From assembly GCA_000697355.1 (NCBI GenBank), contig JNEN01000831.1:1-64000 (forward strand): a stretch of 64,000 bases of DNA, written 5' to 3'. This DNA comes from Syncephalastrum monosporum B8922. Lineage: Eukaryota; Mucoromycota; Mucoromycetes; Mucorales; Syncephalastraceae. The first letter of the stretch is position 1. Each line of letters starts with the position of its first letter. This document shows, piece after piece, positions 46,965 through 59,300 of the stretch. The translations under genes were made by a program, and so were the position numbers. The notes under the pieces were generated by a model that saw only the letters and a list, made by a program, of their open reading frames with translations, was not told the DNA's origin and ran no database searches.

Positions 46965-48615
46965 TTATCTACTTGAAGTGTGCTCCGTGTTATCGTTGTC
47001 GCGCAGCAATGGCCTGCGCTCCTCAGGAGTGCTGTCCTTGGCGAACGGGTATCGAATGACGCCGTTGAAGTAAAAGGTACCAAGGGCCATAACGGCAAAC
47101 CCGACTACCTGGATCCACGAAAATCGCTCCCACCCGAGGCAGAGCGAAACAATCCAGATAAACAGAGTCCTAGTAAACACAAACAGAAAAGCCCGATGTC
47201 AGTATCTCACATCATAACCGAGAACCAGAAAAGCGCGCTCCTCGTTTCTTATTATTATTTTTTTCTTCTTGGCTTTCTCCTCTCGCCCTGTTCCCACGAT
47301 TTGATCGCGACTTACCGAGACGTATCGATGGTACTGCGTGCGGTGGCAGAAATAGAGGTAGTGATGGAGAGGCCAAACCAGTTGAAGAAAGCGATCGAGG
47401 TCGCGATGGCAATACCAATTTGCCATACCGCGGAATTATCAAAGAAGTCATGGAAGCCCTTGATGACATCAAAGTGGATGTTTTGGTTGCTAAAGAGCAC
47501 GTGGAGGATAGGCATTCCAACGAGGACGGACACGAGACCAAAGGTGCCCTCAAATCCAACCGCCTTGAGCGGTGTGACCTTGTAATGGCTCATGATCTTT
47601 TCTTCCACCACAAATTGGGTCGCAGTAAAGAGCTGCGCGCCCAGCACGAGCATGACACCCAAGAGAGATTTGGCATCGAACGTACTGCCGTCCTCGCCTG
47701 AGGCCGATGGCTTATTCTGTGGGTACAGCACAGAAGATAAGCCGACGATGGCCACGCCGCTGACGACCATGACGAGCGAAGCCCATTCGTACAGCTTGAG
47801 TCGACGCTGCAAGAAAAGGTAGCTTGCGATGCCGGTAAAGATCACAATTGAGCCACGTAGCATTTGGTAGATACTCGCAGAGGTGAAGAGCAAACCAACG
47901 TTCATGATCTACATAACCCAGTTAAAGACCTGGTGATAATTCAGTTCGACGACATTACAGTAGTGGCGGTCATGTCGCAGAGAGTGGGTATCCAGAGGAG
48001 GCAGGCACGCAGGCCCGTGAGGGGTTGTCTCGGGTCGTCAGCGTGCTTAGCGATTTCATCGTCGACGACGGCGGCCGCATCGAGCTGGTTGACCGAAGAC
48101 GGAGGCACACTGGCTGTCGCGACGTTCTGCTGATGACGCCGCCGCCGTTCCCACACTTGGTAAAAGTGAACCGTCCACACCGCAGCTTCACCCACAAACA
48201 TGTTGAGCCTAATATTTGACAAGCCGTGTCAGCCAATAATACATACACACACACACACACACAGACGTGCGTAAATAGATCCGCACATGTCATGCACAAA
48301 CATGTATGTATCTATCGGTATCCCATTTTGCATACTTACGTCTGCCAGACCGGCTGCTCAAAGTAGCGTCGATTGGCGGGATCAGGGTCATTACAATTCT
48401 CGACACATTGCATGTCTTGGTACTTGTTCAAGATGGTATTGCACACGCCTAATCATTACATGTTCCGATCGCGGCACAATGGTCAGAGACATTCATGCAG
48501 TTAAATCGCAGATGCTTCTTTTACCGGAGATCAGCATGCCAACCACCAAGATAAGGGTTGTATTCTTTGCCGAGATAGCATTTGGTTCGGTTGATGTTGG
48601 AGAGGAAGAAGGCAT
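46965..48615 (-). CDS. SLC35F6-like drug/metabolite-superfamily transporter
   Basis: Five exons, complement of 46965-47169, 47316-47908, 47959-48208, 48340-48448, 48525-48615; 415 aa, in phase. About ten hydrophobic helices of the DMT fold. Family signatures: LVVGMLISGVCNTILNKYQD across intron 1, the acidic/Pro luminal loop CNDPDPANRRYFEQPVWQT, then TLNMFVGE, LWIPTLCDMTATT, NVGLLFTSASIYQMLRGS, FLQRRLKLYEWASL, EGTFGLV, and NGVIRYPF at the end. This is the arrangement of SLC35F6 (ANT2-binding protein/TANGO9), a lysosomal/Golgi or mitochondria-associated transporter whose substrate is unsettled. A hydrophilic loop of about 40 residues (HQQNVATASV region) sits after the first helices. Confidence 0.9.
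48245..48261. repeat. (AC)n dinucleotide repeat in an intron of the SLC35F6-like gene
   Basis: Perfect AC run inside the second intron (48209-48339), likely length-polymorphic. Confidence 0.85.
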
Positions 48616-49604
48616 AAGTGAGAGAGAAGAAGAAGAAGAAAAGAGGAAAAGATAAAAAGATATGCGAATCACTACGTCTCCTGAATGCTGCTTTGTTCTT
48701 GGTCGATCATTGGTTCATGCATGCATATGGATAACAGCTGACAGATGACGATACGTCTATGTGCGTGCCATCCATTTGTCGGGACACCATCGCTTAATAA
48801 AAATATCCGTTGCCTCGAATTCCTTTACACTCTTCCAACATCAGCATGCTTACACGTCTTCTGTTTGTCTATGCATCTAATTATTTTTGTTTATTTACTT
48901 TCACTCCATTATTCCGTACGCTTTTGGTCACAAATTCCTTTTGTGTCATCTGACCGGATCGTAATGTCCAATTTCGAGCTGCGATTGCGCAACGCCCGCT
49001 CTCTCGCACAATGCATATAAACGTATTCTCCTGTATCTTCCTTGTTGTATGTGTACATTCGCGTCATGTTTGAGATAGTATGAGTTGCTTCTTCTGAATA
49101 TCACCTTTTTCTTTTTTTTTTTTTGGTTCTGTGCCATTAGGAATTGGACCTACCATAGTGACCGCTTCTCTTCAGTAGGATCCATCAGCACACGTGGATG
49201 AAAGACACCCTCCTGAGAAGGTTTAAAGCGGAGGTTCTTAGACACGTCACACTCGAAGTTTTCACTCTGTGCCGTTCAAGGTTGCCGCTGCTTGGAGTAA
49301 TACTTGCTCAGCCACTGACGCCTTGCCTCAAACGCGAACCCAAGTGTAAAACGAGAAATTAGAATGACGTCCATAAAAAAGGAGTTTTTGGACGGGGTAA
49401 CTGGCAATAAAAAAGAACAAAACAACGCGGCATTCATTGTGCCTACTTGTTGTCTGTATGTGCATGCGGCCTCGATCATGGAGATAAAGAGCATGTTGTG
49501 GGTCCTGATATCCAGATAATACATACTTGTCGCAAATATGTTCAGACACACTTGCTCGCTGTATATTCAGCCAATCATCTCATAGCGTATGCCTCGTTCC
49601 TTTT

Positions 49605-50203
49605 TTATTTCCCTAAGTAGATTATGCAAGCAGCACTGCAGACTGCTTTAAGTGTGGTGCCTCCTTCAGCAAGACCTCCTGCGTGATACATTGATTTCCA
49701 CATGTTTGCATACATAGCCGAGCTTATGTATAAGAAAAAGATAAAAAATGTTAACGAGTGCGTTCCTGTCTCCGTGTATTTTTATAATATGCTTTATGTG
49801 TATCGAGTTGTACTTGATTGTGAAGAAGATAAGGCCCGGCATGTACGATGCAAGATAGAGGACTATTTCCTGCTTCAGCGTTGAAAAGTACATGGACCCG
49901 ATCTTTTCTTGTCGAGCCGGACGTCGTTGCGAGAATTGGACAAAACTGATAACGTACATGAATGTACAGCAATATTAGAACACTCACGGAGCCGTCCTGC
50001 TCTGGTCGGGTAATCTCCCGTCCGGAAAAACACTTGCGCGCGGCTTGGCACTATGTAACAGAGTGTTTGTGTGGTACTTCTTCCCACACCATGCCACACG
50101 CCAAAAAAATAAAATAAAAGTAAAGCGATAAGCACAGGTTACAAGCTTATACGGAAGCAGGCGGGAACATATCACACGTGTCTAGACTATCAAAGTGAAC
50201 CAT
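49605..50203 (-). CDS. Candidate four-exon gene, unrecognised (119 aa; may extend to 49150)
   Basis: Four segments on the minus strand join in phase with plausible sites: 50153-50203 (MVHFDSLDTCDMFPPAS), 49988-50079 (contains PRASVFPDGRLPDQSR), 49847-49945 (QEKIGSMYFSTLKQEIVLYL) and 49605-49722 (SAMYANMWKSMYHAGGLAEG, ending LGK). Three consecutive phase-matched junctions are more than expected by chance, but donors GTATAA and GTACAT are not strong. Further down, 49150-49265 has a coding-like run (CDVSKNLRFKPSQEGVFHP ... EKRSLW) before a stop, and 49300-49380 has a hydrophobic run (FFMDVILISRFTLGFAF), so a longer membrane protein is possible. I do not recognise the family. Confidence 0.35.
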
Positions 50204-51855
50204 GACGTACCTAATATTTATCTCTTCCTTTTCTCGCTCGTTTCTTTCCATGTCGTTCTCTTGCGAAGTCATAACACGAAGATTACCATAAGTCTGAGTG
50301 GAGGGAAAAGCTACAAGAAGACAAGGTTTTCTCCGGGTTCTACATGTACTCCTTGAGCAAAGATACCTTCAGTTTTTCTACGTTTCTCCGCTTTAGTGAA
50401 TGCGCAACAAGTTTATTTTAAAAATACAGACTTGTGCACCCTTTGCATGGTAAAAGCAAGAAAAAAGAACGGGTGCTTCCCTAACCAGACCAAAGATTAT
50501 CCGAATTTAGACTGGCCTCTCTTTACGAAAAGAACTTCTCAACCACTTGCAACGCCGACTGTTTACAGAAGCAAAGAGCTTGTACCGAGATTAAAACCTG
50601 TATAGATCTAGGGTACTAGATGAAGCACAGATTTGGAATTCATTTGACTCGTCCGGAAATGATCAAGCTCCCGAAAAGCCATATGTTTCACCAATCATTG
50701 ATGAGCTTCAGCCGATGGCCTTGTTATGGACCCAATATCATCCCATATATCGGCTTTACCGTCCTCCGTTGGTGTCCCTTAACACTGGCATGCGATGATT
50801 ATTCAAGTAGTATTATGCACGTGGGCCGGACCCGAAGCAAGAGAGATAAAAAAGAAGGATGTGTTTTCTGCATGGTAAAATACCGGATATATTATATCGG
50901 ATACCGGGCAAGCCATTCCCGTTCAATGTCAAGCCTGTAAGCACCTACAGACATAGTACATGTATGTTTATCCTCTTTGTGAATATCAGCTCGTTTTCTC
51001 AGGATGACATACCACTAAACTTTTTATTCGGAATGCCGGGCGAGCGATCGCCTTATCACACGACCCAAAAGAAGCTAACGATTGGAGCAAAAAGAAAAAC
51101 TTTGTCCTACCCATCCGCAACCCCATATTTAGCAAAGTCGGTTGGCCTAAACACCCAAGCTTTTTGTGTCATGCAACCCGGGAAAGAGCGCTCTTTTTTT
51201 TTATAAAAAAAAAAAAAAGAAAAAAGGAAGAAAGGACGCATCGCCAATCGCACAGAAACCCAGATCGTGCGCGCGTGCCATGTGTCAAGCATTGCGATCC
51301 AGACTATGCCTCGCTGACACAAAAAAAGAGGTCCAAGAATCATTAGTAAGGGCAGATTGTGAATAATCATATTAATGATGAGTAAATCCTAAATCAAGGG
51401 TGTCCGCGGGTCTAGTCGTCCATAGCGTGATAAGAACGTGAACAATCTCCATGACTCCTAGCAAAAAACGTCCTTTCTTGTCTGTAGTTGTCAGGCGAAA
51501 CAGACAGCAAATGTAAGTCTGCACCAGGTTTTGCGGATGTTATTGAGGAATAAGGTCTGGATCGAGCGTCGGAAACACAAAGAGCGGGTCCACTATTGTT
51601 ATTAAAAAAAGGCATGTTGCACGTCGTTTCCCTTGAACATGGCGTTGGGCGCCAAACCAGCGTCAACGCATGTGTGTGTGGGAATCACAGAAAATGAATA
51701 AATGGGTCCGATCTCCCTTTTGGCTTTTCTCTTTTGAATTCCACTTTCCCTTCTTTTCACGCTTCACTCTCCTCTCTTGTTTCGTGCGCACACATATTTC
51801 CTAAAGCACCCAACTTCGTCTTCTTCTTTTCTTCTCTATACAGTCTGTTATAGTA
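50204..51855. other. Intergenic region upstream of the PF08550 gene
   Basis: About 1.65 kb with no supported gene. It has A/T tracts (51188-51230) and, just before the next gene, a CT-rich stretch typical of a fungal promoter. Confidence 0.55.
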
Positions 51856-53007
51856 ATGACAGTCTTATCCGCAGCAAGCCCGTCCGCGAGCATCTGTGTC
51901 GATTACCTCTCATATGACTGGCAGGCCGAGGAACTTGTTCGCGCCCGGCATCAAGTTCAACAACAAATACGTGAAACGAATCTGAAGCTAAACAACAGCG
52001 ATCCGGAGGAGGACAAAAATACACCTGCTTGCTTGCAGTCATGCAGCAAGCGGAAAAAGCTCCAGGTCGAGCAGTATCGTTTGGTGCGATATGAAAATGC
52101 AGTGTGGAGGCAAATGGCGCGCATTTGTACCGACAAGCTCAGCCGATTTAACGCTGTTGTGGATCCCTCGACGGTTGACTGGTAAGAAATGCTTAATCTT
52201 GTCATCTGACAGGGCACTCTGACTAACGCTCTTTTATGACTTTTTTCTTTTCGCTCAACAGGCAAAAGGAGTCTGACATCACGTGTAAGCTTGCATCCTT
52301 TGATATCACAGGAGATCAAGGGAACGTTTCAAATATCGACTGATTTTGGTCATGTTAGGGCTGTACGGACCACTCTATGTGGACGAAACACAACAGCACC
52401 ACACTCCGCCGTCGATGTCAACTTCCTCATCCACGACTTCTACGAGCTCTTCATCCTATTCCCAAAAACAAAATGCATCCCATCCCTCTCCTTCTTCGCC
52501 CACTTCCACATCTGCATCATCTACAACAACACCCTGCTCTGGCTTGAAGCCAGTACTCAAAAAAACCGATAGTAGCACAGACGTCCTCCAGCATGCTGCA
52601 TTGCGACGACGACCCGATCTATTTTTACCATTGACAGATATCGTGCAACGTTTCGAGATTGACAGTGACAAGCTGCGCCAGCGCAGCAACAGTGGGAGCA
52701 GCAGCAGCGATAGCAGCAATCACCCGCTGACGCCGGGTGGTAGTGTGCGCTTCAATCCTGAAATTGTCAAGGTGCAATACCTGCCAGAGACACCTGTGCG
52801 TGAATCGCTCTCGCGTGATAACCCTTACTGGGCGTACGAGGATGATTTCTCGGAGGATGACGACGACGATGACGACTATGTTTGGACAGCACTCGTTGAA
52901 ATGAGCCGGTTCCTGAAGAGCACGGCTTTTATCTGCTTACTGGAAATTGCCCACTACATGCGCCATCCATTCCGCAAACCGGCCGTGCAAGGCAATCAGC
53001 AGTCGGC

Positions 53008-53043
<36 letters not shown>

Positions 53044-53425
53044 TCAACAAACACAGCAGCGTCGACTCCCACGTCACTATCATTATCGCAGTGGTGGCAT
53101 AGTAGTTCCCAAACCGCTATCGATAACGGCCGCAGCGACGACTGTGATCAAGTCGGTTGCGACTGTCCTTTCAACGTGGCTCCTGTACCAGGGACTCGGC
53201 CAAATAACCTGGCTCGTGCGACGCACGTTGCGGATCCAGAGGCGGCAGGAGACTGCCAGCGGGCCACTATCGGCTGAACGTCTTGCCGTGGGAGGCACCA
53301 CGACTCAGTCGGTTCACATCCCCAGCACAACAACCACTCCCAAGACCACGACCGCAACAGTGCATACCAACAACGCTCGTCGTCGACGACAGGCGGCCAT
53401 GCTGGAACGAACTGCTTCAGCTTGA
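51856..53425 (+). CDS. PF08550 (AreA GATA-like/DUF1752) protein, putative PP1 regulatory subunit of Reg1/Bud14 type
   Basis: Three exons: 51856-52181, 52262-52284 (23 nt), 52359-53425; in phase, 471 aa. The N-terminal domain CVDYLSYDWQAEELVRA...YENAVWRQMAR...VDPSTVDWQKESDITWLYGPLY matches the fungal domain seen in Reg1, Bud14 and N-terminal to AreA (typically DYLS-DW...RLENASWR...WL...D-TWLYGPL). The last three residues of the motif are created only by splicing across the 23-nt exon. Downstream are a Ser/Thr-rich linker, a possible PP1-docking RVxF motif (GSVRFNPE), an acidic run, polyQ (CAG repeat 53012-53041) and, near residue 400, a hydrophobic stretch (SITAAATTVIKSVATVLSTW). Reg1/Bud14 bring Glc7/PP1 to glucose-repression or polarity targets; that role is inferred here. 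Confidence 0.72.
53012..53041. repeat. (CAG)10 repeat coding polyglutamine
   Basis: Ten perfect CAG units in the third exon of the PF08550 gene; likely strain-variable. Confidence 0.9.
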
Positions 53426-53963
53426 TCCATTTAAAGCTTTTCTTACCCAAATTTATATGTATCATGTATATGTATCAAAAATTCATAGCGTATATTCTTT
53501 TATGGTATATCCCATTCCCCGTTATTTCATCATACCAGTTGTACATAGCTCACAAAGAGAAAAAAAAAATCCTGAAGCGACAGACAACAAAAATACACAA
53601 ATGATTGCACAAATAAGGAAGTCAAGATAGAAAATGGACGTGAGAGCGATATGATTGGATGCCGGAATGCGAGAAAACCACATGGAGTATGAATTAGCAA
53701 GCAGCTCCCGAGGTCGGCCGAGGGGGGCGACCCTTTTTTTTATGTTTTGTTCGGGATCGGATCTTCACAAGCGGCAGCAGACAAGAAATAACGCTGTTCA
53801 CATAACATTAAGTGATAGGCAGTCCGTCAACTGGGTTGGTTTGTGAGTGGGTGGAGAATCTCACAACCCTTTTAACCTTTTTTTTTTCTTCCCTTCCCTT
53901 TTCTCTTCTCTCTTCACTTTTTTACTTCTCACTTTATTATCTTATTTCTTGTTTCTTTGCGCT

Positions 53964-55755
53964 ATGCAGCAACAGGAAAATATGCTATCGCTCGCCGCTC
54001 CACCACCCTCACCACCTTCGTCTTCGGCCATGAACGACAGTCGACGACCGTCGCTCAAGTATATCTTTGCGCCTCTGAGCCAGCGCGCACCAAAATCGAC
54101 GACACCCTCAACGAACAAGATCATCCTCGACTATCTTTTGTACTTGTCTATCCAGTCACGGCTCAAGCAGGCGCACGTTGAGCTGATGGAACTGTCAACG
54201 CCTTTGCCAGACAGCTCCGAGTCGATTGAAAGGCGAAAGCAGCGGTGGATGGACACCGCGTCCAAGGCTGAACAGGACAAGAACGCAGTGGAGTCGATCG
54301 TGGCCGGTATCCTTTCTACGCCTTCTCGTGCCAAGCCCTCCTTTGAGCTCGACGGCGACTTTGAGCAGAGGCTCCACCTCTGCCAGCTCACGAATCTTGT
54401 GTTTGGTCGCTTTGATGCAACTTCAACAGGTCAGCACGTGATTGCGCATAACTCGGCCAGACGCCGCCGCCATGAGGCCATGGTCGAGAAAGAGGGCGAG
54501 AATGCAGACGAAACGGACGATGATACGAAGCGAAAGCAACAGCTTTTTGCGCGGCCTGTTATTCCGCCTTTCTGCCGGCGACATCGTCGCCAGAACTGTT
54601 TAGGCTGCAGGTCGGCTTATCTCAAGACAATGAGGCCTGATCACGCGGAGCAGATGCGTCAGCTCCCCAAAGTCGAGGAGAAAGACTCCCCATCCGCCTC
54701 ATCTTCGTCCTCTTCCAAACCTACTATAACACAACAACAGTCCGGAACGGAGCGTCGACAACTTCCCGCCCCCGCGGGGCTCATTGAAGCCATCCCGACC
54801 TTTCTGAAGACGAGCGCCGACATGCTCCGCCGCACCCTCGAGACCGCTGGCTCGGATTCGGACGGTGCCGCTCGACCCATGATCTTTGCTGGCCAACGCG
54901 TCATGGGCGGTGGTATGCCCCCAAGATGGTACGATCTCTTCCTTGAGCTCTTGACCCAGGCTGCGATCGAGAGCTACCTCTGCGATGGCCAATCCGGCCT
55001 CGAGCCTATCTTCGAAATCTTTTCGTACGGCGACGTCGAGGACGAGGACGAAGACGACAATGACGATGACAACGATGATAACGATAATGACAACGATAAC
55101 GACAATGAAAATGACAATGACAACGACAACGACAATGAGGAAGACGAGGACCCACAGGAGGACGAATGGGGCGTGCGTGCAGCGGACCACCACCTTCTCT
55201 TTCCCAAAACAAGGACCATGTATCTTTTCAAAACTCAAGTTCGCGAGCGCGAGAAGGAATTCTTTGAAACCGAAGGCGCCGATTTGAAGCAGCATTTCGA
55301 AAAGCTTGCACAGCGATACCCGCTTGAGGCATTTGAGAAGAGCATGGGTGAATTTATCCAAATGATTCTGAGCACGATGGACGTGCCTGCCCTGGATAAG
55401 GTAAATTTACTGACAATATAGAGTGCCTCAACAACACTCAGCGGAATCGGTGGTTGACTGACTGATATTTACCCGTATTTAGTACCAAAAAGGCGATGAC
55501 AGTCCCATCAAATCGTGCGACTCGTCTCCGGAACTGAATTCAGCACCGGCTCCACTTCCATCCGTTTACAAGTATCCCGGTGATGGCTCCTTGCTCATGC
55601 CGGAAATCCCCGACGTGGACGAAGAAGATCAACAGGAGACGCCTGTGCTTACACCCAGCAGTGACGCCAACGACCCTGCTGCCCATGCGCATGGCACGAA
55701 GCGGGCTGCCTCCTCTGACCTGTCCGCTCCTGACGCAAAGCGAGCTGCTCGTTAA
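53964..55755 (+). CDS. Unrecognised 569-aa protein with Asp/Asn repeat
   Basis: Two exons, 53964-55400 and 55483-55755, in phase. ATG at 53964 (MQQQENML) follows a poly-T/CT tract. Visible parts: a basic helical region, residues about 30-160 (LKYIFAPLSQRAP, IILDYLLYLSIQSRLKQAHVEL, RRKQRWMDTASKAEQDKN); a small Cys/His cluster FCRRHRRQNCLGCRSAYLKT near residue 200; GLIEAIPTFLKTSADMLRRTL; a well-ordered block WYDLFLELLTQAAIESYL; a long Asp/Asn tract from GAC/AAT codons (55046-55150); then HLLFPKTRTMYLFKTQVREREKEFFE. It ends in a short Lys/Arg tail (KRAASSD...DAKRAAR) that could be a nuclear signal. No family recognised. It may be a lineage-specific nuclear protein. Confidence 0.72.
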
Positions 55756-56389
55756 TCAAGACGCAACACATTCCCAATTACTACTATCACCACCCACTCA
55801 CACTTGTACACACGCACACCACTATTTGTCATCTTACTGCTCTGACCCACCTTTCCGATTTCCATATACTGCTGTCAGCTACTCGAATCATCGCGTCATA
55901 CCAACACACACACACATACACATGCACACACAGCCTCTTTCTCTTTTTTCCGAGAGATCCCTCGCTTGCTCTATGCGCACCTTGCATTCCATCCTATCAT
56001 CTTTTGTTGTATTATGTGTCGCCTCGTTCAGCAATGCATTCCCCCTACTCCTCTCTTCCTCTCGATTTTTTATTTTCATGCGCACCTCTTTTTTTTTCCC
56101 CTTTCCCTTTATTTTTGCTGAACATACTACAGAAAGCGTTTTGTTTAATACATTTTTTCTCCCATCCTCACAGTTTGCCGCGTCGATACCCATTGTCTAT
56201 TAAAGCTTTTTTTTTTCTTTTATTCACATGATAGCTCAACAAAGTGGCACGCATCAAAAGTGCTGCACGCAACACTTGTTCACTATTTTTCTTGGAGCTG
56301 GTAATTTTTATTTTTACGGAGTGGCTCGACTTCCCGTTTTACTCTGCAGAAACTTGTCTTTTTCTTTCGAGTAGAGGACTTTTGTTGCC
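55756..56389. other. Intergenic between the Asp/Asn-rich gene and importin-11
   Basis: About 630 bp, CT- and CA-rich (CA repeat about 55903-55930), poly-T at 56088-56100 and 56208-56218; probable 3' UTR plus importin promoter. No gene seen. Confidence 0.6.
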
Positions 56390-59300
56390 ATGACCGATGC
56401 GCGTACTCAGCTGCTTCAAGTGCTCCATGAAGCCGCTTCTCAGGACATTGGCCGCATGAGTCAGGCAGAACAGCTTCTCAAACAGTGGGAGAACGAGCCC
56501 AGTTTCTTTGCCATCTTGCAGGTACTTTCTGCTGCGCGCGACGCCAAAGATAACCCTTCCCGCTCACCTTGAACAGGACATCTTTTACGATCCTGCCGTC
56601 CCACATGACGTGCGTTTTCTCAGTGGCATTTACCTCAAGAATGGCGTAGGTCGCTTTTGGCGAAAGACGGCCCCTCGGTGAGGAACAAAAAGATCGATCG
56701 CGTGGAAGGAATGGCTCATTGACGGACGCTAGACCTATCGATCCCCAAGAAAAAACGGCCATTCGACAACGACTCCTCCAGTTTCTCAATGAGCCGAGCA
56801 AAAAGGTGACGACTGAAACGAAGGTCGAGATAGCATCACTGATTCAACAGAATAGCTGACTGCCCAGAACGCGATTATTGTCGCGCGTATTGCTCGGATC
56901 GATTATCCCATGGAATGGTAGTATTTCTGGGGACTTGGCTGGGATGTTCAGAGACTGACATAATCCAAACCCGCTAGGCCCGATCTACTGCCTTCTCTCA
57001 TACAGGCTATCGAGAGCACACAGGGCGAACAAGAGGTGCTCGTCCACGACCGTGCGCTGGAAATACTTGTCGAAGTGCTTCAAGAACTCTCGACGCGCTT
57101 ACTGTCGGCTGGCCGTCGTCAGTTTGCCGAAATCGCCCCGCGCGTCTTTCAGACAGCCGCCAACCTCTATGTCGCCTATACTTCTCGCATTCTCGCTGCC
57201 TTTGAACGTGAAACGAATGCCACCACCGCCCTTGAGCTCGAGATTGTCGCGACTGTCATCAAATGCTTGCGTATCCTGATGGTCAATGGCATCCGGGACG
57301 TGCACAAGTATGATGAGACCAAGACCTTTATCGATCTCAGCCGCCAACGCCTGCAGGAGTTTGTGCGCATCTGTAAGCCGAAAAGCCTGGTTTATTACAT
57401 TTTCAACTGACACTGCCAAGACGACATGATGGTTCGCCTAGGAGCTGATCCAAAATCAATTGAATTGCTCAGCACCGTTGTCGAGGATCACGGTACATTG
57501 TATCTCAACCTGCTCAAGAAGCACCCTGTCTCGTGCGCACTCGTTCCGGCCTGGACCGATATTCTCAATTATTACTGGCAGAGCATTGTCCAGGAGGGCC
57601 AGCGCCTCGTGGACCGATACAAGCCTGGTAAGCTTGATAAATCATATGCAATGAAGCTAGATATACTCAGTCAAAGCAGACCAACCGCACAAGCCATCTA
57701 TTTTCGAAGCCTTCTTGCTCCAAGGCATGCTGCTGGTAAAAGATACTATCAGGAACTCGGCCTACAGTTCCGAGAATGGTAAGCAAGCCAGCCAGCCCCA
57801 TGTTCATATATTTTGCATTATTTACTCATTGTTGATAGCCTCGTCAGATATCCTCTCTACGACTGAAGAAGAAAAGGCGCTGGTGACAGAGGCGCGCAAT
57901 ATCATTTGTCATCGTTTCATCACCCAGGAGTTTGTCGGCCTCTGTGCCGAGACGCTGGTGACCAAGTACATGCTCCTCACACCTGAAGACTTTGACATGT
58001 GGGAGGACGACCCTGAAGGCTGGGCCCAGTCCATTGACTCTGAAAATTGGGAGTTCGAGCTTCGTGTAAGTCCATCCATGGGTTTGGTTCGGGAATCCAT
58101 CCTCATTCTATCATATTTCTTTTTGAAAAAAAAAAGCCATGCGCTGAAGTCACATTCATGAGCTTACTCACACGATTCCGCGAGGAACTGTGTCCCATCC
58201 TGCTCTCCCTCGTGGAGCGCGTGACGGATGTCTCCGATTATCAGGGCTTGCTTTTCAAGGACGCGGTTTATGCTGCAGTTGGCCTTGGCGTACAGTCTAT
58301 CTATGGCCGATTCGATTTCGAGGTGTTTGTGTCGAACCGTGTCATGCCCGAGATTGCCAACAGGGATCCCAAGTAAGGAAACATTAGAATCTGAGATACA
58401 ATGTGTGTGCTAATATATACTTAGCTTCAAGGTCCTGCGACGTCGGATCGCCTGGCTCCTCGGCAAGTGGGTCAACGAAGGTATCAGTTCCAACTGCCGT
58501 ATCACGATTTACGAGGCGCTTCTGGACCTCATGCGAGAGGATGAAGATATGGTTGTGCGCTTGACGGCTGCGCACAGCCTGCGACTTGCCATCGACGACT
58601 GGGACTTTGAGATCAGCATTGTCCTGCCCTATCTCGGCACTGCCATGGATCTGTTGTTGAATCTTCTCAACCAGGTCGAGGAGGCCGATACGGTGATGAA
58701 ACTCATCCATGATCTGAGTGCCATTATGGACCGTACGGGAGAACATGTAAGTCCTCGCTTTATCGCATCTCTCATTTGGATGGCTCACTTGTACTCCTAG
58801 ATGGTACCGTATGCCGCGCGGATTATCGAACTATTGGTACCGCACTGGTCGCGCGCATCAGAGAATCCATTATTTCAATCCGCTTTGGTTGTCACTTTTA
58901 CCAAAATTACGGGAGTAAGTCGTCGGGAAAGTCCTGAGGCGATCACTAATGCGCTGTATGTTAGATCCTCAAGGAAGAGTCTTCTCATGTCCATGGTCTC
59001 TTTCTACCCATTGTCAGCTACTGTATCGATCGTAACAACGTAGGTCAAGAACCTAAACGATTTGAATGATATACTGAACATTCAATAGCCAGCACATGTC
59101 TATCTACTTGAAGACGCTCTCGATTTGTGGTGGACGTTGCTGCAGACAGCCACGACCGCGAACCAGGACCTGTTTTCCCTCGTTCCGGCTGCGATTAGTC
59201 TGCTCGACTATGACACCGACAGTTTACGCAAGGTGTTGCGCATCCTAGAAAGTTATCTCCTTTTGGACGCCACGGCTGTGATTCAGGTAAGACAACGAGA

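Noticed and set aside
50890..50915. AT-rich near-palindrome GATATATTATATC
   Set aside because: Short and AT-only; expected by chance in such composition.
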